Source: Hemileia vastatrix (Eukaryota > Basidiomycota > Pucciniomycetes > Pucciniales > Zaghouaniaceae). From it: a DNA stretch of 64,000 nt. The notes under the pieces were generated by a model. It was not told where the DNA came from and ran no database searches. It worked only from the letters and a program-made list of their open reading frames with translations. The DNA lies in the NCBI GenBank assembly GCA_030280995.1, contig JASXTE010000004.1, positions 17,127,185-17,191,184 on the forward strand. Direction: 5' to 3'. Below, one piece after another: positions 22,243 through 33,792 of this stretch; position 1 is the first letter of the stretch, and each line of letters begins with the position of its first letter. The translations under genes were made by a program, and so were the position numbers.

Positions 22243-22829
22243 GTTTTGGGGTGGTGAGATTGGGGTCTAAAAGTAAGTCCTCCCAATTGTGCACCGCTAG
22301 GGTTTCTTCTACACCTTTCAAAAAGATCACCTGGGCCACACCTGTGAGCATTGGGGAAACCCCTGGTTATTTTTGTAGGTCAGAAGAAAATTCAAGAAAA
22401 GAAGATAAAAATTTCAAGATAATTCATGAAAATCAAGAAAAAAATCTGAAGATAATGAAGAAAGAAGATGCAAAATATTTTTGTGAAGATCTTCAAGATC
22501 TATTTTTGGGCCTCCAGCATGAGTTTAAACTGCAGAAAATTATGAAGAATGAAGATCATCAAGATCGATTTTCGGACCTCCAGCATGACGATAAACTGCA
22601 CAATTTTAGAAGATGTGATTGAGAAGATGAATCAAGATTTGAAGATTTGGAAGTTGGAAGTGAGGATGAAGATGTGGAATTGCGGAATGTTTTGGAGTGG
22701 TGAGATTGGGGTGTAAAAGTAAGTCCTCCCAATTGTGCACCGCTAGGGTTTCTTCTACACCTTTGAAAAACATTACCTTGGCCACGCATGTGAGCAATGG
22801 GGAAACCCTTGGTTTTTGTTCCAGGTCTG
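22243..22829 (+). repeat. Duplicated 141-bp segment with intron-like ends at the gag/pol junction
   Basis: 22243-22383 and 22689-22829 are near-identical direct repeats 446 bp apart (shared part: GTCCTCCCAATTGTGCACCG). Each contains AAAAGTAAGTCC near its start and ends at a pyrimidine-rich TTTTTGTAG or TTGTTCCAG, so each looks like a short intron with donor and acceptor. Between them lies a Lys/Glu-rich frame ending at 22620. Pol begins right after the second copy. Confidence 0.75.
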
Positions 22830-25800
22830 GTGGTGAAGATTTCCTGAAGATCCCTCAAGTTGAAGGTGGAGCGGCAAAGTATAAGAAGGTAGCGCAGAAG
22901 ATTAGGCCTGTCAATGAGCCTATGCCTGTGGGCTTGAATCGGCCCTTGGAGAGACCTCCTTTGGCGAGAGATCCGTACTTTACTCCTTTGGTGAAGAATC
23001 CTCCAGAATTTGTAGAGATGGCCAGGGTGACCATGGAAAGGTTGAAAGTTGTTAATTTTGGTCCTGATGGGTGGTTGTCAGAAGAAGAAAATAAGTTGTT
23101 GTTTCACATTATTGTGCTAAGGGAAAAAGCTGTGGCGTTTGTTGATGAGGAAAGGGGTGTATTGAAAAACTCTTATGGGGAGCCTTACTTGATTCCTGTG
23201 GTTTGCCAAGAACCTTGGCAAATCAAACCTATTCCGATTCCAGCCGCTATTAGAGATGATTTTGTGGAGATTTTTAGGGAAAGAGTCAGGACTGGGTTAT
23301 AAAAACAATTGACTTCCAGCTACTCAAGTCTGGTTTTCTGCGTAAAAAAGCAGAATGGAAGTTTGAGGGTGGTTCATGATCTTAGAGCCTTGAATAGAGT
23401 CACTATCAAGGACGCTGGTATGCCACCAAGTGCAGAGGATTTTGTTGAAGCTTTTGCTGGAAGGGTGTGTTATGGTTTGGGTGATATTATGGGTGGTTAT
23501 GATGAGAGGGAACTACATATGGATTCAAGGCCTCTAACAACTTTTGAGACTCCTTTGGGAAGATTTCAGCTCACTAGGTTGCCTCAAGGAGCAACTAATT
23601 CAGTGGCAGTTTATCAAGCACAGATGGCTTGGATTTTGAAAGATGAGGTTCCTACTCATGCTGGTATTTTTATTGATGATGGTGGAATTAAAGGACCATC
23701 CACTGATTATGGTAATGAGGTGTTAGCGGAGAAACCTTGCATAAGGAGGTTTGTGTGGGAATATGCAATAACTCTAGAGAGAGTGTTGTTTAGGATTGAA
23801 GAGGCTGGTTTGACCATTTCAGGGTCAAAATTCTGTTTTTGTGTTCCTGCTTTGGAAATTCTGGGTCATGTGGTATGTAAAGAGTTAATGATTATGGCGA
23901 AGAAGAAGATTAATAAAATTCAGTCATTGCCAAGGCCTAAAAATACTACTGAAGTCAGGGGATTTTTGGGTGTATGTGTATATGTCAGGATTTTTATTAA
24001 GGATTTTTCTTTGTTGGCTTCACCTTTAAGGAGGTTGACCAGGAAAGATGCAGATTGGGAATGGACTGAAGAGTGTGAAGAGGATTTTCAGAAGTTGAAA
24101 AGGGTTGTTGTGGAGGATATTGTTCTTCACAAGTTGGATTATGGTGTTGGTGCTGGAAAAATTTATCTGGCAGTGGACTCAAGTTATATTGCTGCTGGTG
24201 CTGTTTTGTCTCAGGAGGATAAGACTGGGAGGGTCAGGCCATTAAGGTATGAGTCTGTGGTGTTTAATGAGGTGGAATCTAGGTATTCTCAACCTAAGTT
24301 GGAATTGTGTGGTGTAGCTTAAATTTTAAAGAAGCTACGGACGGTTTTGTGGGGGCAGCATTTTGAGCTGCAGGTGGATGCAAAATCTTTGGTTCAGATG
24401 ATCAATAAACCTAGTCTTCCAAATGCTCCAATGACTAGGTGGGTGGCATTTATTCAACATTTTTCTTTTGACCTGGTACACAAACCAGGTAAAACTTTTA
24501 CTATGCCTGATGGATTATCAAGGAGGCCACCTACAGATGAAGATTCTGAGGCTGAAGAGTTTGATGAGGATGTTCCAGTAGTTAGGGCCAGCACAAAGGG
24601 TGCTGAAGATTTTTCTGACCTCCCCCAAGAGGCTAAACTGGATGGATCTGATCTTGATTCTGGTGATCAGGATTTTTTTGTTGATGAAGATGGAGTTGTT
24701 GTTTAGGACAGCTCAAAATTGAAAAAGGGTGTTTTTGTTAGTGAACTGGATTCTCACAAGGTTCAGTGGAAAGAGAAGGACGTGCCAAAATTTAAGGATT
24801 GGTGTCCTGGTTGGGCTGCTCAATTGGCTCATGTTCATACTGGTGATTTTGATGACAGAATTGTACCCTTGGATGTGGTGTTGTTGGATTTTGAAGATGA
24901 GACCTGGGGTCAGTCTGGGTTTTATTTTATTTTGGTGGAATATCTGTTGACCTTGGAGAGGCTAGATAGTTGTGATGATGATACTTGGTTGGCAATCAAG
25001 AAGAAGAGTCCTGGATTTTATGTGTCAGGAAGGTGGTTGATGAGGAGGAGACATCCAAATCCTCAAGTGGTGGTGACTCAGAAGAATGGTCAAGAATTGG
25101 TTTTGAAGTCTTTGCATGAAGACCTTGGTCATAGAGGCTTTGGGGAGACTTATAGAAGAGTAGCAGACAGATTTTGGTGGCCAGGTATAAAGTTGGCTGT
25201 GCAGGGTTGGGTTCAATCTTGTGAAGAATGTTAAAGAAGAAGTCACTTGAAACCTAAAGAGGTGGGCTGTGCTACTGGTGAATCAACTGTTTTTGGAAGG
25301 GTCAGTCTGGATGCTGTCCATATTAAAGAGGGCAGGTATAAATACTTGATTGTTGCTAGGAATGATTTGTCTGGTTGGGTTGAGGCAGTGCCTCTGGTTA
25401 ATTTGACTGCCAAGAATGTGGCAGAGTTTTTGAAGAAGGAGTGGGTTTATAGGTATGGGTTGATGAAGTTGGTGACTTTTGATGGCAGGCCAAAGTTTGG
25501 TGCCAAATTTAAAGAAGCTGTGGCTAGTGTTGGTTCTAAAGTTAGAGTGGCTACACTTTATTATCCTGAAGCTGAAGGCATGGTTGAAGGAGGCCATCAA
25601 GTTATCAAGAATGCTTTGTTGAAGATGTGCGGAGATAGTGCTGAAAAGTGGAGGCATTATTTACCCTTGGTGTTATTTTCTGACAGGGTCACTATGAAGA
25701 GGACAACTGGCTATTCTCCCTATGAGTTAATGTTTGTTCAGATAGTGGTTCTACCAGTGGACTTGGAAGCTGTCTCTTATCTTGGAATTGATTGGGATGA

Positions 25801-26176
25801 TGTGCACTCAACAGAAGAATTGCTCTGTGCCAGGATGCAACAGTTGGAATGTAGAGAGGAATTTCAAAAGAAGGCATACTCTAGAATGATGAAGATTAGG
25901 AATCAATCAGTCAGGTACTGGGACAAGAAGTTGGCTCATAGACTCAGGAATCCCTTGAAACCTGGTTGTTTGGTTTTGGTGTATAATAGAATTTTGGAGA
26001 GTCAGTGGGGGAAAATGTTTGCTGACAGATGGAATGGACCTTACAGAGTCAGATCTCAGGCGTCTGGAGGTTCTTATGTTTTGGAAGAGTTGGATGGTGC
26101 GGTCTTGAAAAAGAGGGTGGCTGCAGACCAAGTGAAGAGGTTTTATCCCAGAGGCACTAGGCATGAAGAAGATTGA
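22697..26176 (+). pseudogene. pol: Pol of E2: reverse transcriptase, RNase H, integrase (interrupted)
   Basis: One frame carries the whole Ty3 Pol order. Reverse transcriptase: SLRVVHDLRALNRVTI, LTRLPQGATNS, and FIDD in the catalytic box (near 23670). RNase H: YLAVDSSYIAAGAVL through the Ty3-type end DLVHKPGKTFTMPDGLSRR (near 24470-24530). An acidic linker follows, then integrase: a zinc finger with LHEDLGHRG and SCEEC, catalytic Asp residues in VSLDAVHI and VTFDGRPKF, and Glu in GMVEGGH. The C-terminal end has WNGPYRVRSQASGGSYVLEE. Stops at 23300, 24320, 24704 (TAG) and 25232 interrupt it. Catalytic residues remain visible, so decay is moderate. The 5' end is uncertain because the duplicated segment lies there. 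Confidence 0.93.
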
Positions 26177-27403
26177 CTCCGCAATGAGGATAAACTACGG
26201 ACCATTCTTTAATCTTGGTTTTTTTTGTGGTGATGCTATGCATCTGTTTGTTGGAAACTTTTGTTAGAGGGTACCCATGGGTGGGGCCTCTAGATTTTGT
26301 CTTGGAAAGTGTGGGGGTGACTGATGGGCTGGCTGCTCTATCAACAGTTACCCCAGATTGTCCGTTTCCAACCCTTTTTCTTAATTTGGTTGAACCCTAG
26401 TATTGGTTTCTTCTCGCAGGTTTTAGTCATCTATGACTTTAAACTGGAATTTCCTCTGGTTTTCATGTGCTGGACTCTTCACTGTTTATTGGTTTTGGTT
26501 TTTTTGTGTTGGATGTTGCGTTTTTTTTGTTAGAAGGTACCCAGGGGGGGCTTCTAGATTTTATTTTGGCAAGTGTGGGGGTAACTGATGAGCTGGCTGC
26601 TCTGTAGAACAGTTACCCCAGAATGTCTGTCTCAAGTCTTTTGTTTTTCCTAGTTGAATTCTAGTTCTGTTGTTTATTATTCAGGTTTCAAGTCCACTAT
26701 GAGTTTAAACTGGTTTGGGACTGGCTTCTTTTTCTTTGGTTCTTTCAGATTGGTGGTGGATTACTGGTGGTATCCCATCATTTTTACTTATTGGAGGGAG
26801 CCCACCCAGTGATCATTTCTATGGATTGGACTTTCCCTTATTGGACCATTTTTGCTAGATAGAAGTTTTAAATTATTTTCTTTTTTCTCTTTTTCTCTTT
26901 TAATTTCTTTATGGGGGTTGTTTAAAATTATAAAATCAAAAATATAGGGTGTTACCACATCAGGGTCACCTGGATGTGGGCAAGCATTGATGGGGAAAGG
27001 CTCATCAATTGGCCGGGCAATGCTATTTTATTTTTGTTTATTATTTACTTCATGTGTTTCAGTGTTTCATTATTTTTATTATCTTCTGAATTTCTAAATT
27101 TTTTGAATTTTGTTTTCTGTTAATCATTTAAAAGATTTAATTGTGTATCCACATCAAGGTGCACTTGGATTTGGGTAAGGTATCAGGGGATCAGCTCATC
27201 AATTGGCTGGGGGATACCATTTCTATTATTTCTTATATTTTATTTTATTTCATTTATGTTATTTCATTTCATTTTATTTATTAATTTTTTTATTTTTAGT
27301 ATAATAGTAGACAGTAAAGTTTCAAAAAAAAAAAAAAAAATTCTGAAATTATTTTTATTAATGGTTTTATATTATTATTATGTTTCTAATCTTTTGCAGG
27401 AGC
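26177..27403. repeat. Structured repeats downstream of E2 integrase
   Basis: No gene on either strand. Two versions of a 110-bp unit (26267-26378 and 26531-26643; a third at 29386-29480) each contain a stem: GGGGTGACTG/CAGTTACCCC at 26314-26354, GGGGTAACTG/CAGTTACCCC at 26578-26619, and GGGGTATTG/CAATTACCCC at 29433-29472. Two versions of a second unit (26943-27023, 27148-27218) share GCTCATCAATTGGC but close with different stems, GCATTG/CAATGC at 26984-27023 and GGTATC/GATACC at 27179-27218. An RNA-level role such as packaging or export is possible but unproven. Confidence 0.65.
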
Positions 27404-28974
27404 TCATTTTCTGGATGATGAAGCTTCTGGAGGCTGGTCCGGATTGTGATGACGTTTTTGTTTTTTTTTGGGATTGTGGGAAGCACTGTGTTCTTTGAAG
27501 TGCATCCTGCTTGAGAGATGATAGGGATTGTAATGGTCAGGAATTGGATTAGAGGGAAGTTCAGAGGAGGAAGAAGAAGAGGCAGGAATGGAGTGCTGGA
27601 GGGTGTGCTTAATGATCCTAGACATTTTCCAGTGGTCGTCCAGTAGGCGCTTTCTCAGGGATTTTTCAAATTCATTCAAAGGTCCATGGAGGGCAAAGGC
27701 TTTTAGCATGTTGGAACACATGGTGCTTAGGTGTTTCTTCATGTCTCCATAATCCAGGGTCAAAGAAGTTTCAAGAGGTTGGCCAACTCCAATAATAGAT
27801 TCAGGAGGAGGGGTGCCAACTAGACAAGAAGATTTGGATCAGTAATTATTTTTGTTGAAGAAATGGAATAATTAATTTGGTACTTAAAGATTGGAAGCTC
27901 ATCAAATCTGTAAGAAGCTGGGATTTGGATCTCTGACAATTTTGTAATGTTCATAGGGGGTGGATAAACTAGGGAAAGATATGGATTCTCATGGTCTTCC
28001 TCTGAAGGATCCTGAGAAGGTGAACTGGGATGGTGATGTTCCTGGGGCCTAGTTGGAGCAGTGAGATTGTTGTTGTTGTTGTGGTTGTTATTTCTGTTGG
28101 ATTCAGCTGGAGAAGGTGCTGGTGATGGAGTACCAGGGTTGTTAAAGGATGGAGCAGGAGAGGGGGATTTTAAAGCAGATTGATCTCTTCTGGATGGAGA
28201 TTTTGAAGAGATGGAACTGTCAGAAGAGTAGTTGGCTGACAGAGGAGAGGTGTAGTTTCTTTGTCTTAGTTGAGGACAAATTTGTTTTTGTGGTCCAGTG
28301 TGTGGTGTTCTGGTTTCTTCTTGGGGTTCTCTGGCAGGTCTCTTAGAAATCTGGGAAATTTTGGTGCTTTTGGACTTTGGAAGGGTGGATTTCATTACTC
28401 TGGGAGTAGTAAGAGGTAGTTGGGTTGAGTTGTTGTTGTTGTCTGGATTAATTTGGGTGTTTTCTGGCTGTTTTTGGAGGTTTTGGCCCTGATTTTCACT
28501 GTTTGGTGAGGCAAGCGGGCCGCCCAACGTCGGCCAGGCCGCCTGGACGCGGTCTAGAAGCCTGGGAGTTTATCTTGAAGCTTTTGGAGCTAATTTGGCG
28601 GAGATAAAAGCAGTTTCTTGGGAAGCTAAGGCTGTTCTTTTGGGAAGAGTGCGGGAAGCTGAGCTTCTGGATCTTCTGGAAGGAGCAGAAGATAGAGAGG
28701 AAGAAGAAGGACCAAGCTCTGGGGATCTGGTAGGGGATCTAGAGATGTATTTGTGAGAAGGAGAAGGCGGAGGCATAGGGTAGTTGGCATATCTGTCACA
28801 TCTTTTCTTTTTGGAATAACAAGAATCACAAGCCCTGTTGCAGAATTTGGATTCAAGAGTTGGAAGAGTGAATGTGCAAGGTCTGCACATGTGGATGCAC
28901 TGTTTGCAGGCATAGTCCTTGGGAGCAGTGAAGAAAGGTAGAGTAGAAGGGTTAACATCAGGAGATCCAGCCAT
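27404..28974 (-). pseudogene. Antisense Cys-rich (Zn2Cys6-like) protein inside E2, broken
   Basis: This reads opposite to gag-pol. The ATG at 28974 starts MAGSPDVNPST. A cysteine cluster follows with C-X2-C-X6-C, a 15-residue gap, and C-X2-C-X6-C (ACDSCYSKKKRCD), spacing close to the fungal Zn2Cys6 DNA-binding domain with two extra Cys. A long Ser/Pro/Asn-rich region comes next, with a helical C-terminal part (GDMKKHLSTMCSNMLKAFA) and a basic tail (PKKKQKRHH). A TAA at 28570 and a frameshift near 27825 split it into three blocks. I do not recognise the protein. It may be an accessory regulator captured by the retroelement; homology to true transcription factors is inferred only from cysteine spacing. 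Confidence 0.55.
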
Positions 28975-29125
28975 GATCTGTGGTGAGAAAAGATGATGAA
29001 AAGGGATAGGAGGAGATTTTTGTCAGTGATGGGTAGATGATGAAGTGAAGGTGGAAGTTCAGCAGGTTGGCTGTAGAGGTGTTCTGCATGAAATTGGCTG
29101 CGTCTATTTTATGCAAAATTCCGTC

Positions 29126-29627
29126 AGTCCATCAAGACTCTAAACTGAAAAATCTATGGTATCAAGATCAGTCCATCAAGACTTTAAACTGAAATCTGGT
29201 TTCTGATAGTCCTCCAAGACTTTAAACTGGCTGGTTTCAAGATTTTATCAAGAATAGTCTGTCAAGACTTTAAACTGAACACTGTGTTAGTTACCCAATC
29301 CTTTAAACTGAGGGTTGGGAGTCCCCCAAGACTATAAACTGAGGAAGGAGTTTTTGTTGTTAGAGTTGGTTTTGAAAGTTTGGTTGAGGGTATCAACAGG
29401 GGGAGCCTCCGAATTTAGCAAAGGCAAGTTTTGGGGTATTGATGGGCTGGCAGCTCTATTTACAATTACCCCAGAATGTTAGTTTTTTCTCTGTGTCTTA
29501 ATGTGGTTGATCTCTGGTTCTGGGTTTATGATTTAGGTTTTTGAGTCCCCCAAGACTTTAAACTGAGGGTTTTTGAGTCCCCCAAGACTATAAAATGAGG
29601 TTGGTCCCCCAAGACTTAAAACTGAGG
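29126..29627 (+). repeat. Array of CAAGACTTTAAACTGA motifs in E2
   Basis: At least nine copies of AGTCCNNCAAGACTTTAAAC(TGA), with small variants, occur between 29126 and 29627, for example near 29126, 29172, 29210, 29259, 29322, 29553, 29577 and 29604; looser copies occur near 26430 and 26700. Spacing is irregular. It lies between the two antisense genes, so it could be a shared promoter or binding-site array; unproven. Confidence 0.75.
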
Positions 29628-29909
29628 GTTGTTTGTGGTTACATCCTATAGAGGGTGTGGTCAATTTTTCTTTTCTGAATCAAACTCAAGTACTAGTGGA
29701 ATTACAGAGGGAATCAAGAGATGAAATGAAGTTTTCAGAAATATTTTTGAACTGGTGAATGAGGTGTCTTCTGTTCTCAATGTCCTGTGGATCTCTAGCA
29801 GGAGTAGATTGGAATTAGTGAAGCAGAAGTTGTTTCTGTTGAGATGTGTGTTGTTGGAATTTGGCCTTGATAGTGGGCAGGTGCGTTGGTGTTGGTGGTG
29901 AAATGTATC

Positions 29910-30326
29910 CTACATTGTTATCATCACTATCAGAAGATGGAGGAACTGAGAAGTTATCAGTTTTAAAGTTGAAGGAAGAAAAGAATGTTCTTTACCATCA
30001 GATGGACCAGGGATGGTGGAACTAGTTGTTTTATGGGTTGTGGCACTCTTCTGGGAAGGGTGGAGCTTTTTGATTAATCTGGGTATCATGATGGATGGCC
30101 TAGATCTTTTGGTGCTGGCAGAAGAAGGACCAGGTTGAGGTGAAGGTGAATCTGTTGCAGAAGAAAGTGGACCAGGTTTGTGGCAGGTCTTCTTTCTAGA
30201 TTGGCAGACATTGCAGGACGTTCTGTATGGATGGACAGGTGGTGTCATGGTGCAGATTAAATTATTGTCGATGCAGTATTGGCAGGGACCCATTTCAGAG
30301 GCAGATTTGGGAAGAAGGTTAAACAT
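29910..30326 (-). CDS. Second antisense Zn2Cys6-like protein inside E2
   Basis: The ATG at 30326 is preferred; an in-frame extension upstream would start inside the LTR. The protein begins MFNLLPKSASEMGPCQYC and has a textbook-like cluster, C-X2-C-X6-C-X12-C-X2-C-X6-C (CNVCQSRKKTC as second half), the spacing of fungal binuclear zinc cluster domains. A Ser/Pro-rich and basic region follows. The frame is open to 29910 (139 codons including stop). An intron is possible: GTAAAG after PSDG near 29995 to CTCAG near 29953, then SSDSDDNNVGYISPPTPTH. It ends close to the motif array at 29126-29627. Function is inferred from cysteine spacing only. Confidence 0.55.
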   Translation of the reverse strand: MFNLLPKSASEMGPCQYCIDNNLICTMTPPVHPYRTSCNVCQSRKKTCHKPGPLSSATDSPSPQPGPSSASTKRSRPSIMIPRLIKKLHPSQKSATTHKTTSSTIPGPSDGKEHSFLPSTLKLITSQFLHLLIVMITM

Positions 30327-30364
30327 GGTGGTTGGATGAAGAAAGAATGCAGAAATTCTCAATT

Positions 30365-30374
30365 GGAGGGAGGA
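30365..30374 (+). other. Polypurine tract of E2
   Basis: GGAGGGAGGA abuts the 3' LTR start, as expected for the plus-strand primer of reverse transcription. Confidence 0.85.
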
Positions 30375-31465
30375 TGTGGTATTCCAACATTGGCAGGGGC
30401 CTTTGTTGCGTGATTTGGCGCTGTTTGTGCATGTCTTAATTGACATCTGTTAAGGAATTGGGTATTTTTCTGGTTTTATTCCGTGGATATTGGGTCTGCG
30501 GGTATGTGGGTGCTATCATTGGATAGCCCTGGTTTTTCTCTATATTTTATGTCTTGTAGACATTTTTCATATTCTGAGTTTTAAGGGGTCATTTCCTCTT
30601 TTTTCGTTTATAAAAGATTGCTGTTTAATTTTGTTTTTTGTGTTTTACGGGCTAACCTTAAGTCTTAGGATTAAGTGCTTAGTACCATTGGATAGAGCTA
30701 ATTTTTCTCTATATTTTATGTCACAATCTTGTTATAGTGAAATTCCGTGTTTTAAAGGTTTTAGTAGTTGTAGCTAATTTTTCTAAGTAGATTAGTGGTT
30801 TTTATTGGTTTTCTGGCTTCAGGGAGGCCAGGCTGCTTCAGGCGGAATCTCCGACGTCGGGCGGCCCACCCGCCTCTGTTTTAGGAGGTTGGGGAGCGCT
30901 TCAGGAGGGTTTTTATGCAATTTGGCGGTTACAGGAGCCAGATTGGTGGGTGCGTATGGGCTCTTAGTTAGTGATCTGTGTGTACATAGTGAATAAGACA
31001 GTTTGGGGCAACCTTAATCATCATACAACCATCCGGAGGTGATATCATTGTTCCTCACTCAGTTTTCACTGTTTTCTGGCCACAATTGGCTGTGTTTGTT
31101 GCAAGTGAGTTCTTCATTTAACTTAACTTTGGCAACTGTTTTCTCTGTTATAGTCTTGCAAGCTATAGCAAGTATTATTTCTGTCTCTGGTGTGGATTTG
31201 CAGCCTACATCAAGTATCTTTGCTGTCCCTGGTGTGAACTTTGTTCTACATTTCAGTTCTTTGGTCTGGTAGTCTATCTGGGGACTACTTTCTTGGCTCA
31301 TCAAGCAGTCAAGTGTCTTAAAAAGGAGCTTTAGCAAAACAGGAGCCAACTTACTTTAGCAAGTAAATCTCACTCTTTTTTCCCAAGGGACAGGGGATTT
31401 TCTCTCTGGTTTTTCTCCAACTCCCTTGGTCAAGGCCTATAGCTAGTACTATAGGATTTTCTACA
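30375..31465 (+). repeat. 3' LTR of E2
   Basis: The 1091-bp LTR starts TGTGGTA, ends TTCTACA and matches the 5' LTR with scattered differences. The target duplicate CTGG follows at 31466-31469. Confidence 0.95.
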
Positions 31466-32720
31466 CTGGCCTTGTGGATAAAGATGCGTCTTTTCAATCA
31501 ATATACCATCCCATAGGGTTTTTAGATCATTAAACAGTGGTTTTGGAAGGTGATTAAGCTGTTCACTTGTGGGCTCTGTTGGTCCATGTATAATAGCATA
31601 CAAAAAAAGGTTTTCCATTTTGTATCTATCTTCTTGAGGTAGGTTCATACACACCATCATAATATTTCCTACAGACTTCTGATGACCTCCAATCTTATTG
31701 GCACCAGGCCTAAACCAGTTGACATATAAAGTAAACATTAAGTTGTCTGAAGTTATTGTATATTCATCATTATTGCTATCCAGAGCTGGAGTGGTGATTG
31801 GAAAGTTTTTCCAAATTGAACCATCGCAAACATCCTTCATCAAATCACACTCTACATGTTCTTCCACAGGGGTTTTCTTCTCAATCAGAAGCTCAAATTT
31901 GAACAGTTTGATGTTTTCCTTAAGCCAGTTGATAAAAGAATGGTGATGAAATGTTTTAAGAGATAAATATTTTACATATTATTGATTTTCCTCCATCAAA
32001 TACAGCCTTTCATTACATTTAACTGCAATTTGTCCTGCTCCAAACATTTTTAAATAGTGCTTTGATGATGAAAGAAATGGTTGATTGCAACATAGTATAG
32101 ATGGTTGAGATTCAGAGTTATACTCATAAAGAGCAAAGCATTTAGGACAACATGTTTTAGTGAAAAATGATTGATTGAGCTTTAATTGACTAAAAACTGT
32201 ATCTATTGAGGGTGGGATCAGGAAAACAATGCTATCAGAATCCAGTATTCCACTATCACCTAGAAGTTTGAGCTTCTTAATTTCTTCATCCAGAAATTGA
32301 GTACAACCTTCTTTTCTCAAATGATGAATCAGAGAAAGCTTTGCTGCCTGCCACATAATTATTTGGCTATACCGCTCCCCAAGATTTGAGTTTCTAGATA
32401 CTGTTGAAGATACTTCTGCCCCCAATAGCAACTGCCCCTATGTAATAAATTATTGAAACATCATAATGACTTTTATTCTCACATTGAACTATAGATATAC
32501 AGATTAATGTTTCTGTGGAGCTGGAACTTCCAATTTTAAGTGGATTGTTGGAAGAAATAACCATCTGGGCCTTTCTATTTCTTTCCTCTTGATGTTTTGC
32601 GTAGGAATTAGAGCTTTTGAAAGCCATACCAACTTCAAAGGATCCAGAAGAAGTTTGATACTTTTTATTGACACTTCCAAGATCTTGACATTGACATACA
32701 TGGAAAAATGGAGGAATTGT
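31466..32720 (-). pseudogene. Tnp2/Plavaka-like transposase, N-terminal part, copy 1
   Basis: This is the upstream part of the transposase split by E2. A degraded zinc motif at the N-terminus (CQCQDLGSV, near 32690) matches CECTTLGC of copy 3. An intron follows, with acceptor TTACATAG near 32436. Then come GERYSQIIMWQAAKL, an LIPPSIDTVFSQLKLNQSFF block with TKTCCPKCFALYEY, and after another intron LMFTLYVNWFRPGANKIGG, HQKSVG and NLFLYAIIHGPTEP. The frame stops at the LTR after LYPQGQ; the continuation is at 18427 on this strand. No clear ATG equivalent to that of copy 3 remains. Compared with copy 3 (59308-60540) the order is the same. Confidence 0.8.
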
Positions 32721-33792
32721 AATTGTGATAATTTTAGGAATAAGTTATCTATTGGAAGTTACCGATTGAAGGTATTCCTTTTTTTGAAAAACACTAGCTA
32801 ATATAAGCTACATTTTTTTATCAAAAGAATATGATGGAATATGTGTTGAAATTATTTAAGTTTAAATGTTTAATTTTTAAGCAGATAAATTATATATTTA
32901 TTAAAGTTATGCAGTCTACTTGATTTGTATTCTGTATATTCTCTGCATTTGTACAACAATACATGCATGCTTATTAGAATATTTTCTATCATAGAAAAAA
33001 TTCTATTTTACGCACAAGCATCTTAATTATTTTTCTATCAAACGCCTTCTGAGTTATATCTAACTACCCTATAATTATTTGATTTTAATAAAAATTCTTA
33101 GTTATGGACTATAAGAAAATTAATCCATATTTTTAACATAATTATTTAAAAAATTACCCCAAAAATCAAAGTTAAACCCAGAAATAAGGTTAAAATTCTA
33201 TAAAAAACGATCACAAACATATTTCTTTCACTTTGAAAACTGGTCTATATTAGGTAGAATTTTCCATAAAGAAAAAATCAAAAATACTCAAATAATAGAT
33301 GCTACAAAAGTGTAAACCTTAAAGCATTACAAAAAAGCTGAAACATTGTATAAATTATCATACATAAATGTGATTAAGCGACACTCTAGTCTATTTATTC
33401 AGGTTGAAAAAAATTACTCAATGGAGTATGTATTACTATCATATTGGACCATAAAATAATTTTTTGGTAATCAAAAAATCAACATAGCCACACATTTATC
33501 AAATTATTTTTGTGGAAGAATTTTTTCAAAAGAAAAAAAAATCCGTTTCTCAAATGAGTCTGCTTTTATCACATAATCATTCTCTTAATTTTATACCATT
33601 CCTTTTGAGTTCAAATTGCATATAAAAACATAATTTATGCATATTATAATGCCATAAAGTTGACATATTTCTTATTCTTAATTTTAGTGACATTTCTCCT
33701 TAAATCAACTTTGATCATAAAGTTTTGGAGCTCAACAAATTATCCTTCCTCTTTGTTTAATTTAATTGAACACTTTCTTAATCTAATTCTTT
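32721..33792. other. Divergent intergenic region between transposase and gene B, copy 1
   Basis: The transposase (-) and gene B (+) diverge from this 1.1-kb AT-rich stretch, so it probably held both promoters. No gene or repeat is seen. The equivalent region in copy 3 (57447-59307) is 0.8 kb longer. Confidence 0.5.

Larger units (their letters stand above)
18428..31465 (+). mobile_element. Ty3/gypsy LTR retrotransposon E2, full length, decayed
   Basis: The 13,038-bp element has two matching LTRs (18428-19520, 30375-31465), a primer-binding site at 19525, gag-protease, reverse transcriptase, RNase H and integrase in the Ty3 order, a polypurine tract before the 3' LTR, and a 4-bp target duplication. 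The reading frames carry stops at 20572, 21697, 21991, 23300, 24320, 24704 and 25232, so it is not autonomous. The two LTRs differ at several sites even in their first 160 bp, so the insertion is not recent. An unusual 4.2-kb segment between integrase and 3' LTR holds two genes on the opposite strand. The element is inserted in the transposase gene of composite copy 1. Confidence 0.95.
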
